A stretch of DNA of 63,313 nt from an uncultured Prochlorococcus sp. (lineage in GTDB: Bacteria; Cyanobacteriota; Cyanobacteriia; PCC-6307; Cyanobiaceae): positions 1 through 63,313 of the forward strand of contig CACBBI010000004.1 in assembly GCA_902537445.1 (NCBI GenBank), in the 5' to 3' direction. Every line of letters begins with the position of its first letter. The stretch's first letter is position 1. A model generated the notes under the pieces. It worked only from the letters and a program-made list of their open reading frames with translations. It made no database searches and was not told the DNA's origin. The position numbers and the translations under genes are program-made. Of this stretch, positions 8,876-18,646 are shown piece by piece.

Positions 8876-9079
8876 TTATTGAAATTTTTTTAATGAAAAT
8901 ATCCTAAATTCTGCCATTTTTCTAGCATTTTCTGGATTCGATATTAAAAAAGGGTGATCTGATAAAAGTTCAAATACCTTATCTATCTTTAAACGTATAT
9001 CATCACAATCAATATTTTCCCATTCCTCATCAAATGACATTGCAAAGCTATCAGCATTATCATATAGTTTATCTTTCAT
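8876..9079 (-). CDS. Hypothetical acidic protein (67 aa)
   Basis: A soluble ORF of 67 codons with an acidic N-terminal half (FDEEWENIDCDDIRLKID) and a basic C-terminal helix (ARKMAEFRIFSLKKFQ). No family or signal peptide is recognised. Confidence 0.5.
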   Translation of the reverse strand: MKDKLYDNADSFAMSFDEEWENIDCDDIRLKIDKVFELLSDHPFLISNPENARKMAEFRIFSLKKFQ

Positions 9080-9309
9080 AATATTTGGAATTTAAATTAA
9101 GAAAATTTCAGAAATCCGACCCAATCTGAAAGAGTAATTAGAATAAGCATATAAAACTATCCTCATTGCTATTTGAGAAATAACTTTGTATAGGAATTCC
9201 TTAAAATTATACTTTACTCTTAATTATTTAAATTTATACATAAGTGCTGATAATCAAAATCTGACTTTATTTGACAGAAGTGTTACAATATTGACATATG
9301 TAAAGACTC

Positions 9310-9678
9310 ATGGAAAATAAAGTTAAAAGAATAGGATATCTTCCTAGAAAAAGAGTACTTGAAATTATTGATGAAATATCCAAGAGCGAATCTATAAGTA
9401 GATCTAAGGTAGTTGGAATATTAGTTGAGGAAGCATTAGATGCTAGAGGAATTGCTAATTTTGGATATAGTAATATCAATAAGTCAAATATCTACAAGTC
9501 GGATAATTTTAAAGATCTCCAAAATGAGAATACCCACTTAAAAGATACTGAAGACGAATTTGTTGATGATAGTGGTTACACAGTTTCATCTCACAAAACT
9601 TTAGACCGCTCAATATCTTCCGCAGACATTGAATTAGCAAATAAAATAAATATTCTTAAGGAATCAGGATTAATATGA
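9310..9678 (+). CDS. Putative ribbon-helix-helix DNA-binding protein
   Basis: The protein has 122 residues. Residues 6-46 follow the CopG/Arc pattern: a short strand (RIGYLP), helix RKRVLEIIDEISKS, turn ESISRSK, helix VVGILVEEALDARG. The C-terminal 75 residues are polar and probably disordered until a last helix (IELANKINILKESG). It could act as a dimeric repressor. An inverted pair TTACA (9283-9287) and TGTAA (9299-9303) sits just before the start and could be an autoregulatory site; that is inference. No toxin gene lies next to it. Confidence 0.55.
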   Translation: MENKVKRIGYLPRKRVLEIIDEISKSESISRSKVVGILVEEALDARGIANFGYSNINKSNIYKSDNFKDLQNENTHLKDTEDEFVDDSGYTVSSHKTLDRSISSADIELANKINILKESGLI

Positions 9679-9812
9679 CTTTTATTGAGTAATTATTTTA
9701 TTTTTTAATGCATAACATTGGATCATTGTTTATTCTTAGTCAAGAATAATATTCTTTTTACATAATTCGAATATTATTAAATCCTTTCTAAAATTAATTT
9801 TGTAATTAAAAA

Positions 9813-11132
9813 ATGAAAGATATTAAATGTCCTTCATGTGGCAAAACTTTCCGAATTGATCCCAGCAGCTTTGAAGAAATACTTCTTCAGATAAAAGACG
9901 AAGAATTTAACAAACAAATAAAAGAAAGACTTAGTTTGGCTGAAGAAGATAATAAAAAAGCTTTGGAAATTCTAAAACATGAGTTAAAAATACAGTTAAT
10001 AGAGCAAGATCGCATTAAAGAGTCTGAAATCCAAACTCTTGAATCTAAATTAAAAATAGCGGAAGAAAAGAAAACAAATGCCCTTAATGATTTAAAAAAT
10101 CAAGCAACAAATAAAATTAATTCATTGAATAATGAATTAATCAAGTTGAAGGATGAAATTAAAAACCAGTCATTAATTTCAGAATTATCTTTAAAAAACA
10201 AAGTCAGTGAAGCTGTTACTAATTTAGAAAAAGAGAACTCTTCATTAACAAATTCCATTGAAAAGATGAGGCTTGAAAATTCAATTAATGAAAAATTAAT
10301 TGAAGAAAAGTTTAAAAGCAAAATTAGTGAAAGAGATCTGACTATTCAGGAATTAAGAGAAATGAAATCTAGATTATCTACAAAAATGGTAGGAGAAACA
10401 TTAGAAATCCATTGCGAAACCCAATTTAATCTGAATCGTGCCTCTGCGTTTAAAAACTCTTATTTCGAAAAGGATAATGATGCCAGTTCTGGAAGTAAAG
10501 GGGACTATATATTTAGAGAATTTGATGAAAATAAAACCGAAGTCGTATCCATAATGTTTGAGATGAAGAATGAAAGTTTAAATGGAACTAATAAAAGAAA
10601 AAACGAAGATTTTTTAAAAGAATTAGATAAAGATAGAAGGCAAAAATCTTGTGAATACGCAGTACTCGTTTCGCTTCTAGAAGCGGACAGTGAACTATAT
10701 AATGCAGGCATAGTAGATGTGTCTCATAGATTTCCAAAGATGTATGTCATAAGACCTCAATTTTTCTTACCGATTATTTCTCTATTAAGAAATGCATCTA
10801 TGGAAACCTTAAAGTACAAATCACAAATTGATTTAATGAAACGTGAAAATTACGACATAACTAATTTTGAAAATACTCTTGAGCAATTCAAAAATGCAGT
10901 TGGAAAAAATGTTTCGCTGGCCCAAGATAGATTTAATGATGCAATTTTAGAGATTGACAAATCAATAAACCATTTACAAAAAACTAAAGAGGCTTTAATT
11001 CTTTCAAAAAAACATCTTTTATCAGCTGATAGCAAATCTCAAGATTTAACAGTAAAGAAATTGACTAGAAATAACCCAACCATGAAAAAAAAGTTTAATG
11101 ATCTAAATAATTTCGAAGATGAAGTGGCCTAA
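9813..11132 (+). CDS. DUF2130 protein: zinc ribbon, coiled coil, nuclease-like domain
   Basis: The 439 residues show three parts. The first is an N-terminal half zinc ribbon (CPSCGKTF at about 5-12). A long charged coiled coil follows at about 30-185. The third is a DUF2130 domain at about 195-340, with ETQFNLNRASAF, SGSKGDYIFREFDE, MFEMKNES and QKSCEYAVLVSLLEAD. DUF2130 has been viewed as a restriction-endonuclease-like fold; the D...E.K-like arrangement (GDY, MFEMK) is visible. Its cellular role is not established. It sits alone in a small-gene region between an RHH protein and an IF2-N domain protein. Confidence 0.8.
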   Translation: MKDIKCPSCGKTFRIDPSSFEEILLQIKDEEFNKQIKERLSLAEEDNKKALEILKHELKIQLIEQDRIKESEIQTLESKLKIAEEKKTNALNDLKNQATNKINSLNNELIKLKDEIKNQSLISELSLKNKVSEAVTNLEKENSSLTNSIEKMRLENSINEKLIEEKFKSKISERDLTIQELREMKSRLSTKMVGETLEIHCETQFNLNRASAFKNSYFEKDNDASSGSKGDYIFREFDENKTEVVSIMFEMKNESLNGTNKRKNEDFLKELDKDRRQKSCEYAVLVSLLEADSELYNAGIVDVSHRFPKMYVIRPQFFLPIISLLRNASMETLKYKSQIDLMKRENYDITNFENTLEQFKNAVGKNVSLAQDRFNDAILEIDKSINHLQKTKEALILSKKHLLSADSKSQDLTVKKLTRNNPTMKKKFNDLNNFEDEVA

Positions 11133-11232
11133 TTAAACAAAAAACTTTTTGAAATTAATAATAGTTAAAAATATATTTAATTTCTAATTTATAAATATAT
11201 TATTAATAATAAATTCCAAAATAAAGAAAGTA

Positions 11233-11514
11233 ATGTACATAAACACTCCAATTTTCACTATTGCCAAAGATCTTAATGTCGAGAGTAATAGAATATTATT
11301 AGCCTGCAAGAAACTTGGAATCAACGCAAAAGGTGCAACAAAAAGATTAAATGAAGAAGAATTAGAAAAAATTAAAAGTTATTTTAAAACGGGCAAAAAT
11401 GTGTCAGATGAAGTGATCAATTTAAATAAAGTTAAACCCAAAAGTAGTTCTAAAAAAATTGTAGAAAAAGTAAAGATAAAATACTTTGCAAACAGACTTA
11501 TTCGCAAATCTTAA
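11233..11514 (+). CDS. Stand-alone IF2 N-terminal domain protein
   Basis: The 93 residues begin IFTIAKDLNVESNRILLACKK, then LGINAKGATKRLNEEELEKI. This is the IF2-N fold normally found as repeated modules at the N terminus of translation initiation factor IF-2. Here it is followed only by a short linker and a very basic tail (KIVEKVKIKYFANRLIRKS). The GTPase and C-terminal domains are absent, so it is not infB. A role in ribosome or RNA binding is inference. There is a 100-base AT-rich gap on its left. Confidence 0.7.
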   Translation: MYINTPIFTIAKDLNVESNRILLACKKLGINAKGATKRLNEEELEKIKSYFKTGKNVSDEVINLNKVKPKSSSKKIVEKVKIKYFANRLIRKS

Positions 11515-11598
11515 ATAAAAATAATTTTTTCTAATTACTTAGAGGAATAAGCCACAGAAGAAAAAAATAATAATTTATCATAAGTAAAAATACTTAAG

Positions 11599-12009
11599 AT
11601 GAGCATAAGCAAAATTTTAAATTCTCTTGAAAAATCCTGGGAAAGAGATGTTATTCTTTTAAATATAAAGAAGGGATTAGGATCAGATGAGATAGTTAAT
11701 GAATTTCTTGTGAAAAACGAAAGCAAAATTAAAGAATTAAATTCTTTATTAAGACCAAAAGATATTGATTTATTAAATCAAGTAGAGCAACTCTCAACCT
11801 GCGAATCTAAATTAATAAATGCGATTAAAAATTTAAATTGCTTAGAAAATAATGAAAATGATATTCTGAATCGGGAAAAGATTGTGGCATCTAATAGAGT
11901 TTCTTCTAACAAAATTAGTTCATTCATGATTAATTGGAGTAACAAATTTGTAGTTATTGCTTTACTAACAATTTCAGCAATAGCTTTATCAAAACAAGCA
12001 TGGGCATAA
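11599..12009 (+). CDS. Hypothetical tail-anchored membrane protein
   Basis: The 136 residues comprise a soluble helical region (1-110) and a single C-terminal hydrophobic helix (FVVIALLTISAIALS) followed by KQAWA, a tail-anchor-like layout. The N-terminal part has KILNSLEKSWERDVILLNIKKG and a possible second helical pair. The function is unknown. It directly precedes the DNA-repair operon by 35 bases but shows no sequence relation to it. Confidence 0.6.
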   Translation: MSISKILNSLEKSWERDVILLNIKKGLGSDEIVNEFLVKNESKIKELNSLLRPKDIDLLNQVEQLSTCESKLINAIKNLNCLENNENDILNREKIVASNRVSSNKISSFMINWSNKFVVIALLTISAIALSKQAWA

Positions 12010-12044
12010 TTAGCTAAATTAACTTCATTCTAAGAGATGTAGTT

Positions 12045-13031
12045 TTGAGAACTAAACAAGAATATTTAATTAGATATAAAGATGGAAATCTTTATTGTGA
12101 ACTTGCTGATATTTGGATTGATCCAAGCATGCCAGTAAAAAAGGCATTAATAACCCACGCTCATTTTGATCACTTTACATTTGGCTGTGAAGAATATATT
12201 ACTACTAAGGAGACTGCGATACTTATTAAAGAAAGAGTTGGAGATAATATCAAAATTAAGACTTTTGAATATGGAGAAGAATTTAAGATAAATGGCATCA
12301 AAATTTCTTTTCATCCATCCGGACACATCCTTGGATCTAGTCAAATAAGGTTTATTTTTGCTGAAGAAAAATGGCTAATTTCAGGTGACTTTAAGCTACA
12401 AAAAGATGAGACTTGCAAACAATATGAAATACTAAAAACTGATTATTTAATAAGCGAATGTACTTTTGGTTTGCCAATATTCAAGTGGGATGAGACTAAT
12501 AAAATAGCAAATGATATTTCAAAATGGATAACTAATTCGCCAGAAAAAACTTCTTTACTCTTCTGCTATTCACTTGGGAAAGCTCAGAGATTGTTAAACG
12601 AAATTAGCAAAACAAATTTTAAAGGTAATATTTATTCCCATGGTAGTATTCACAAAATGAACAATAGTTATAAAAAACTTGGAATTAATATTAAAGAGAC
12701 TATAAAAATTGAAAATAAAAAAAAGATAGATGAACTTAAAGGAAGTCTAATATTATTACCGCCATCTTTAAGTAAGGGCTCTTATCTAAAAAATTTCAAA
12801 AATATTCAAACAGCTTTCGCGAGTGGATGGATGTCAATAAGAGCTCTAAGAAAAAGATCAGGATATGATAAAGGATTCGCAATCTCTGATCATGCTGATT
12901 GGGATGGAATTCTAAAAGTAGTAAAAATGTCTGAAGCAAAAAATGTATTTTTTCATCATGGAGATAGTGAAGCCTTAAGTAAATATTTAGTTGAAAAGGA
13001 ATCAATAAATGTCCTTTTATTCGGTAAATAA
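12045..13031 (+). CDS. Ligase-associated DNA damage response exonuclease (MBL fold)
   Basis: The 328 residues carry the metallo-beta-lactamase signature THAHFDH (HxHxDH) near residue 40, with further metal ligands in PSGHILGSSQ, SGDFK and SDHADW, and a C-terminal HHGDSEAL. It belongs to the beta-CASP-like nuclease group found next to bacterial ATP-dependent DNA ligases. The start is TTG at 12045, with AGAGATG upstream as a weak ribosome site. It is the first gene of a four-gene operon; only two bases separate it from the ligase. Confidence 0.9.
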   Translation: MRTKQEYLIRYKDGNLYCELADIWIDPSMPVKKALITHAHFDHFTFGCEEYITTKETAILIKERVGDNIKIKTFEYGEEFKINGIKISFHPSGHILGSSQIRFIFAEEKWLISGDFKLQKDETCKQYEILKTDYLISECTFGLPIFKWDETNKIANDISKWITNSPEKTSLLFCYSLGKAQRLLNEISKTNFKGNIYSHGSIHKMNNSYKKLGINIKETIKIENKKKIDELKGSLILLPPSLSKGSYLKNFKNIQTAFASGWMSIRALRKRSGYDKGFAISDHADWDGILKVVKMSEAKNVFFHHGDSEALSKYLVEKESINVLLFGK

Positions 13032-13033
13032 AT

Positions 13034-14674
13034 ATGAGCTTAAAAAAGTTTTCAGAATTATTTGGCGATCTAGATTCTATTAATAGTACAAATAATAAAA
13101 TTGAAGTTTTAAAAAGATATTTTTTGTCAAATGAACCAATAGATAATTCATGGGCAATATATTTACTAACTGGAAAAAGTAATAAGAGATTTATTAGTGG
13201 AAGATATTTAAAAAATCTTTTTTCTCAAATATATGAATATCCTCAATGGTTAATTGATACATGTTATTTAAAAGTTGGAGATTCGGCTGAGGTAATAACT
13301 TTATTACTTAAAAATAAAACTACTTCCAAGGATAAGAAATTATCAAATATAAGTCTCAATCAATTACTAAGCAAAACAATACCTGCATTATCAAAACTTA
13401 ATGAGGAGGATAAAAATTTAGAAATTAAAAATCTATGGGAAACATTGCCTGAAGATAACCATCTAATTTTCAATAAAATTCTTACAGGAACTTTTAGAGT
13501 AGGAGTCTCTATCGGATTAATCACAAAATCAATATCAAAACTTATTAATATTGATGAAGAGATTATTTCCCATAGGTTGATGGGGAATTTTGAGCCTTCA
13601 ATTGACTCATATGAATTTTTAATTAACAAGAATATCAATCCAAAAGAGTTAAATTCCAAACCATTTCCATTTCTTCTAGCAAATACTATTGAAGATAAAA
13701 TCTTCAAAGATTCAATAAATGATTTTCAATTTGAATGGAAATACGACGGTATAAGGATGCAATTAATTAAAAGATCAGGAAATGTTTCGTTATGGACAAG
13801 AGGGCAAGAATTAGTCAATGAATCTTTCCCAGAATTAGTAGAGAAAATGTCGCATATAAAAGATAATTTTGTTCTTGATGGTGAATTATTAGTTTGGAAT
13901 TTTAAAGAACAAATTGCATTTGATTTTTCTTTACTTCAAAAAAGAATAAATAGAAAGTCTCCTACTAGATCAATCCAAATAAAATATCCAATTATTTTTA
14001 TTGCCTACGATCTTTTAGAGATTAATGGGAGAGATATTAGAGAAATTAAATTAGAAAATAGAAGAATTGAATTAGAAAAATATTTTTCAAAATGGCAAGA
14101 TAAAACTGAGAATAATATCTCTGATATTTTCAAAATATGTGATTTAATCTTTCCTAAAAATTGGCCTGATGCTTTAACTTATAGAAAAAAATCCAGAGAA
14201 AATAATACTGAAGGATTAATAATTAAGAAAAAGACTTCTATATACTCCTCTGGCAGAAAAAAAGGCATTTGGTGGAAATATAAAGTTGATCCTATGCAAC
14301 TAGATGCTGTTCTAATTTACGCTAAGGGAGGTAGCGGTAGAAGAGCTGGTCTTTATACAGATTACAGTTTTGCATTATGGAAAGAACAAGAATTAATTAA
14401 ATTTGCAAGTGCATATTCTGGTTTAACGAATATTGAGATTAAAGAGCTAGATAAATGGATAAGGAAAAATACAATAGAAAAATTTGGTCCTGTTAGATCG
14501 TTAAAACCAGAAATGGTATTCGAAATATCTTTTGAGAAAATACAAATTTCAAAACGTCATAAGTCTGGCATAGCAGTAAGATTTCCGAGAATAACAAGAT
14601 GGAGAAAAGATAAAAAAATCAATGATGCAGATAGCCTAGAGAATGCTTATGAACTGATGAAAAAAATATCATGA
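13034..14674 (+). CDS. ATP-dependent DNA ligase of the ligase-associated damage response operon
   Basis: The 546 residues comprise an N-terminal DNA-binding region, a nucleotidyltransferase core with motif I FEWKYDGIR (Lys236 is the adenylation site), motif III-like DGELLVW, motif IV EGLIIKK, motif V WWKYK, and an OB fold at the C terminus (GIAVRFPRITRWRKDKK). It seals nicks using ATP. It differs from the housekeeping NAD-dependent LigA. The stop overlaps the helicase start (ATGA), so the genes are translationally coupled. Confidence 0.94.
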   Translation: MSLKKFSELFGDLDSINSTNNKIEVLKRYFLSNEPIDNSWAIYLLTGKSNKRFISGRYLKNLFSQIYEYPQWLIDTCYLKVGDSAEVITLLLKNKTTSKDKKLSNISLNQLLSKTIPALSKLNEEDKNLEIKNLWETLPEDNHLIFNKILTGTFRVGVSIGLITKSISKLINIDEEIISHRLMGNFEPSIDSYEFLINKNINPKELNSKPFPFLLANTIEDKIFKDSINDFQFEWKYDGIRMQLIKRSGNVSLWTRGQELVNESFPELVEKMSHIKDNFVLDGELLVWNFKEQIAFDFSLLQKRINRKSPTRSIQIKYPIIFIAYDLLEINGRDIREIKLENRRIELEKYFSKWQDKTENNISDIFKICDLIFPKNWPDALTYRKKSRENNTEGLIIKKKTSIYSSGRKKGIWWKYKVDPMQLDAVLIYAKGGSGRRAGLYTDYSFALWKEQELIKFASAYSGLTNIEIKELDKWIRKNTIEKFGPVRSLKPEMVFEISFEKIQISKRHKSGIAVRFPRITRWRKDKKINDADSLENAYELMKKIS

Positions 14675-17157
14675 AAAATATTATGCGAAATAGTAAGCAA
14701 AATTATTTAATTTCTAAAATTAAAGAGTTTTTCTTCTCAAATGGATGGGAGCCATTAACTTACCAAATAGAATCTTGGAAAGCATTTTTAAATGGGGAAA
14801 ACGGAATAATACAAGTTCCTACTGGATGCGGCAAAACTTACGCTGCATTAATGGGACCTTTATCACAGATAGAAGATCCCAAAAATAACAAAAGTGTGCA
14901 AATATTATTAATAACGCCTTTAAAAGCACTAAGTAGAGATCTAAAAAATTCCATCCAATTAGCAGCTTTACATTTTAATAAAGAAATCACTGTTGAAATT
15001 AGGAATGGGGACACAACCCTATATGAAAAGAAGAAGCAACTAACTAAACCACCTAATATTCTTATCACGACTCCAGAGTCTTTATCTCTTTTACTTTCTA
15101 ATAAAGAATCTAATAATCTGTTCAAGGAGTTGTCATCAATAATTATTGACGAATGGCATGAATTGATGGGTAGTAAAAGAGGAAACCAGTGCGAGTTATC
15201 TTTAAGTTGGCTAAGAGGTAATATAAAAAATTTACAAATTTGGGCAATGTCTGCAACTATTGGAAATATTGAAGAAGCAGCTAGAGCAATAGTTGGGATG
15301 AGCGCTATTAAACCCAAAATTATAAGTACAAATATTCAAAAAAAGATAGAAATTATAAGCGTTTTGCCAGAAGAGGAAACGACCTTTCCATGGAGTGGCC
15401 ATCTAGGAATCAGAAGTCATTCTTCACTTTTAAAAATCCTAGACAAAAATAAAAGCACCTTATTATTCACCAATACAAGAAACCAATCTGAAAGATGGTA
15501 TCAATGTCTTAAATTTTTTCTGCCAGAAATGGAAGACAAAATCGCACTTCATCACGGCTCTCTCGATAAAGAAGAAAGAAAAAGAGTTGAAGAAGGGGTT
15601 AAAGATGGATTAATAAAATGGGTAGTCTGCACCAGCTCGTTAGATTTGGGAGTTGACTTCCAACCTGTAGATCAAATAGTTCAAATTGGTAGTGCAAAGA
15701 ACTTAGCTAGACTTATCCAAAGAGCGGGAAGGAGTGCTCATAGACCAGGCGGTAAATCAAAAATAATTTTTATGCCTACTAATTCTTTAGAGTTATTTGA
15801 AATTAGTGCAATGAGAAGAATAATAAAAAGTGGTATATCTGAGGAAATTAGACTTCCTGAATTATCTTTTGATGTGCTTCTTCAACATCTAATAAGTTTG
15901 GCATGCGGAAATGGCTTTGATCCGAAAATTGAGAAAGAAAGAATTAAAAGTTGTTGGAGTTATAGAAACTTAAAAGATCAAGATTGGAACTGGTGTCTTG
16001 ACTTTTTAGAGAATGGAGGAAAATGTCTTAAAGCATACCCAAAATATAAAAAGATAGTTAAAGAAGAATCACAAAATAATAATGAAAACTTTAAATATTT
16101 TGTAAAAGACAAATCTTTAATAAGAATGCATAAGTTCAATATTGGGACAATTACAAGTGACAAATTTGTGAATGTTAAATATATGAAAGGGAAATCCTTA
16201 GGAAATTTAGAAGAGAATTTTGCTTCAAAATTAAATCCTGGAGATACCTTTTACTTTGCAGGTAAAATGCTTCAATTTGTAAGAATAAGAGATATGATTT
16301 TATACGTTAAAAAATCAACAAAAAAAAGTTCTCTAATACCTGCATGGGTTGGAGGTCAAATGGCAATTTCTGATCTACTTTGTGAGAGTTTGAGAAAAGA
16401 AATAGATATATGCAACGAACTAGAAAATTATGATTGCTTAAATCCTGAACTCAATTCATTACGCCCAATATTGAAGAAACAAAAAGTTCTTTCAAATATT
16501 CCAAAGAAAGATGAATTCCTTATAGAAATATATAAAACCAAGGATTTATCAAATCTTTTTGTTTTTACACTTGATGGCAAATTTGTAAATGAAGGAATTG
16601 CATTTTTATGGGCTTTGAGATTGGCAAAATTAAAACAATCTACATTTAGTATTACTGCTAATGATTTTGGATTCAGCTTAACTACCGCAGAAGATTATGA
16701 TTTTTCCATAATAAAAAAAGAAGCTGATTACTTTTTGAATAACAAAAAATTAGAAGAAGATCTAGAAAATGCAATTAATTTTTCAGAATTAACAAAACGT
16801 AGATTTAAAAATATTGCCCAAATAAGTGGACTTGTAAATCAAAATAATCCAACCAAAACAAAAACCTCCTCTCAACTTCAAATAAGTTCAAGTCTTTTCT
16901 ACGATGTCTTTACTAAATATGAAGAAGGCCATCTTTTGATAAAACAATCGCATCAAGAAGTTAAAGAATATCAATTAGAAAATAAAAGAATATCTAGATC
17001 ATTAGAAAGATTAAAAAATTTAAAAATTCTATTAAACGAGATAAAAACTCCAACTCCTTTTGCTTTCCCTTTATTAGTTGAAAGACTTAAAAATACTTTA
17101 AGCAATGAACCAATAGAAAAAAGAGTAGAAAAACTTATAAAAAAATATAGTGATTAA
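14671..17157 (+). CDS. Ligase-associated DNA damage response DEXH-box helicase (Lhr-like)
   Basis: The 828-residue superfamily-2 helicase has Walker A VPTGCGKTYAAL (49-60), motif II DEWH (160-163), motif III SATIG, motif V CTSSLDLGVD and motif VI QRAGRSAHRPG. The C-terminal half matches the Lhr-type winged-helix and coiled region. Family members unwind DNA in repair. It is the third gene of the operon: its start overlaps the ligase stop, and its own stop abuts the phosphoesterase ATG. Confidence 0.94.
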   Translation: MKNIMRNSKQNYLISKIKEFFFSNGWEPLTYQIESWKAFLNGENGIIQVPTGCGKTYAALMGPLSQIEDPKNNKSVQILLITPLKALSRDLKNSIQLAALHFNKEITVEIRNGDTTLYEKKKQLTKPPNILITTPESLSLLLSNKESNNLFKELSSIIIDEWHELMGSKRGNQCELSLSWLRGNIKNLQIWAMSATIGNIEEAARAIVGMSAIKPKIISTNIQKKIEIISVLPEEETTFPWSGHLGIRSHSSLLKILDKNKSTLLFTNTRNQSERWYQCLKFFLPEMEDKIALHHGSLDKEERKRVEEGVKDGLIKWVVCTSSLDLGVDFQPVDQIVQIGSAKNLARLIQRAGRSAHRPGGKSKIIFMPTNSLELFEISAMRRIIKSGISEEIRLPELSFDVLLQHLISLACGNGFDPKIEKERIKSCWSYRNLKDQDWNWCLDFLENGGKCLKAYPKYKKIVKEESQNNNENFKYFVKDKSLIRMHKFNIGTITSDKFVNVKYMKGKSLGNLEENFASKLNPGDTFYFAGKMLQFVRIRDMILYVKKSTKKSSLIPAWVGGQMAISDLLCESLRKEIDICNELENYDCLNPELNSLRPILKKQKVLSNIPKKDEFLIEIYKTKDLSNLFVFTLDGKFVNEGIAFLWALRLAKLKQSTFSITANDFGFSLTTAEDYDFSIIKKEADYFLNNKKLEEDLENAINFSELTKRRFKNIAQISGLVNQNNPTKTKTSSQLQISSSLFYDVFTKYEEGHLLIKQSHQEVKEYQLENKRISRSLERLKNLKILLNEIKTPTPFAFPLLVERLKNTLSNEPIEKRVEKLIKKYSD

Positions 17158-17808
17158 ATGAAAAAAAGTTCTTTTAAATTTACTTGGGAAGATACATTGT
17201 TAGAGATGCTTCCTTCAAGAGCTTTATTTCTACCGGAAACAAAAGATTTGTTAATATGCGATATTCATCTTGGGAAAGCTGAGTATTTTCAGCAAAATGG
17301 TTTACCTCTTACTAATAATTCAGATAGAAATAATTTCGCAAGAATAAAAAAAATAGTAAAAAGATATAGTCCTGAAAAGTTAATAATATTAGGAGATTTA
17401 TTCCACAGCAAATATTCAATAGATACAACTCTTCAAAAAAAAGTTGAGGATCTTCCTGAAATACTAAAAACTAACGTTGAGCTAGTCCTCGGAAATCACG
17501 ATGTAGGTTGTGATATTAAAAACATAAAAATTTTTGATATTAGAAAAACTAAAAATATTACTTTTAGCCATGAACCAGTTGATTTAGGCGATAATAAAAC
17601 ATTGAATATTTGTGGACATTATCATCCAAAAATCTATTTAAAAAACAAAGGAGATAAATTATCTTTCAGGTGCTTTGCAATGGATTCGAATAAAAATGTT
17701 TTATATCTTCCTGCATTTGGTGACTTAACAGGCGGATATCCCTGCAAAAAGTCATTTAAAAAATGGGCAATTGTTTCTGAAGAAGAAATTATCGAAATTA
17801 AATCTTGA
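17158..17808 (+). CDS. pdeM: Ligase-associated DNA damage response phosphoesterase PdeM
   Basis: The 216-residue calcineurin-like metallophosphoesterase has all metal motifs in order: CDIHLGKAEYF, LGDLFHS, LVLGNHD, FSHEP and CGHYHPK. PdeM homologues form the fourth member of the ligase/helicase/exonuclease cluster and are thought to trim DNA ends. The ATG follows the helicase TAA with no gap. No further gene lies within 200 bases downstream, so the operon ends here. Confidence 0.92.
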   Translation: MKKSSFKFTWEDTLLEMLPSRALFLPETKDLLICDIHLGKAEYFQQNGLPLTNNSDRNNFARIKKIVKRYSPEKLIILGDLFHSKYSIDTTLQKKVEDLPEILKTNVELVLGNHDVGCDIKNIKIFDIRKTKNITFSHEPVDLGDNKTLNICGHYHPKIYLKNKGDKLSFRCFAMDSNKNVLYLPAFGDLTGGYPCKKSFKKWAIVSEEEIIEIKS

Positions 17809-18011
17809 GAAAAATCCTAGTGAAGTGACTTAAATTTTTCATTTAAATATACCAATTTATACTTAAAAGTCTCGTTTAGTTTTTTTATCAATTAATCTGT
17901 ATTTTAAATTCTATTTGCGAGTAAAAATAGATAACAAAAATTTATGCAGCTAATGACACTTTCCTTAGCAGACAATCCACGTTATAAAAAAAATAAACAC
18001 ATTTTATAGAA

Positions 18012-18314
18012 ATGAAAAAATTAATAGCGTTGATTTTATTTCCATTTCTTGTAATTTCATTTGAAGCAAAAGCAAATGATAATTTTTCCGTTGAGATAGA
18101 GGCACTTACATTAGTAATGGAACAATATAAGGAAGATACTGAATCAAGAGTTGAATTAGATATTGAAGAAATAACGCCAAGTTATATGGCTCTTAAACAA
18201 GACGAATGTAATGCAACTGTTGAAGTTACAGAAAAAACAGGATTAGAGGTTGTAAATACTGAATCTTTCGATGTAAATGTCTGCTTGAAAGAAATCCATA
18301 AAGTAATCAACTAA
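18012..18314 (+). CDS. Hypothetical exported protein (100 aa)
   Basis: The N terminus KKLIALILFPFLVISFEAKA is a signal peptide with cleavage after AKA. The mature 78 residues are acidic, with two cysteines (DECNATVEV, VNVCLKEI) that may form one disulfide in the periplasm. No domain is recognised. The 200-base AT-rich gap before it holds no other gene that I can see. Confidence 0.6.
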   Translation: MKKLIALILFPFLVISFEAKANDNFSVEIEALTLVMEQYKEDTESRVELDIEEITPSYMALKQDECNATVEVTEKTGLEVVNTESFDVNVCLKEIHKVIN

Positions 18315-18356
18315 ATAAGCATCTTATAAAAATATAATAAAAGCAAACAAATTAAA

Positions 18357-18387
18357 GAGGTCTTTTACTTAAAGAAGGTAAGACCTC
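18357..18387. repeat. Inverted repeat / stem-loop
   Basis: GAGGTCTT (18357-18364) and AAGACCTC (18380-18387) form a perfect 8-bp stem with a 15-base loop, followed by a partial repeat GAGACCT that could compete for pairing. No T-run follows on the plus strand, so it is not a clear terminator. It could be part of a small RNA or an mRNA 3' end. Confidence 0.5.
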
Positions 18388-18499
18388 GAGACCTAACAGA
18401 AAACTTTGGAACGGGTTCTGCATAACCAATTAATAACTACAATAGATTTATGGAGGTGTAATTAAAAGTACAAAACCTAAAATTATTTTTTTTAAATAA

Positions 18500-18646
18500 T
18501 TAATTCTTCTTTGATAATGTTTTTGATTCTTCTCTAGACATTAAAGCTTCGATTTGAGCAAGAACTTTTTGAAGTTCATCCGTTTTTGTAAGAGATGCTT
18601 CTGCTACTTCTCTCAATTTTTCTAACTGTTCTTTAGTTTTATCCAT
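18500..18646 (-). CDS. Small coiled-coil protein (48 aa)
   Basis: The 48 codons (MDKTKEQLEKLREVAE..., ending in SREESKTLSKKN) form a single charged amphipathic helix with a regular leucine/alanine pattern (LTKTDELQKVLAQIEALM). It is soluble and of unknown function. Codon use is ordinary and the reading frame is clean, so I favour a real gene. Confidence 0.55.
   Translation of the reverse strand: MDKTKEQLEKLREVAEASLTKTDELQKVLAQIEALMSREESKTLSKKN

Noticed and set aside
14838..15317. 159-codon minus-strand frame across the helicase
   Set aside because: It is antisense to the helicase motifs I-III; no independent support.
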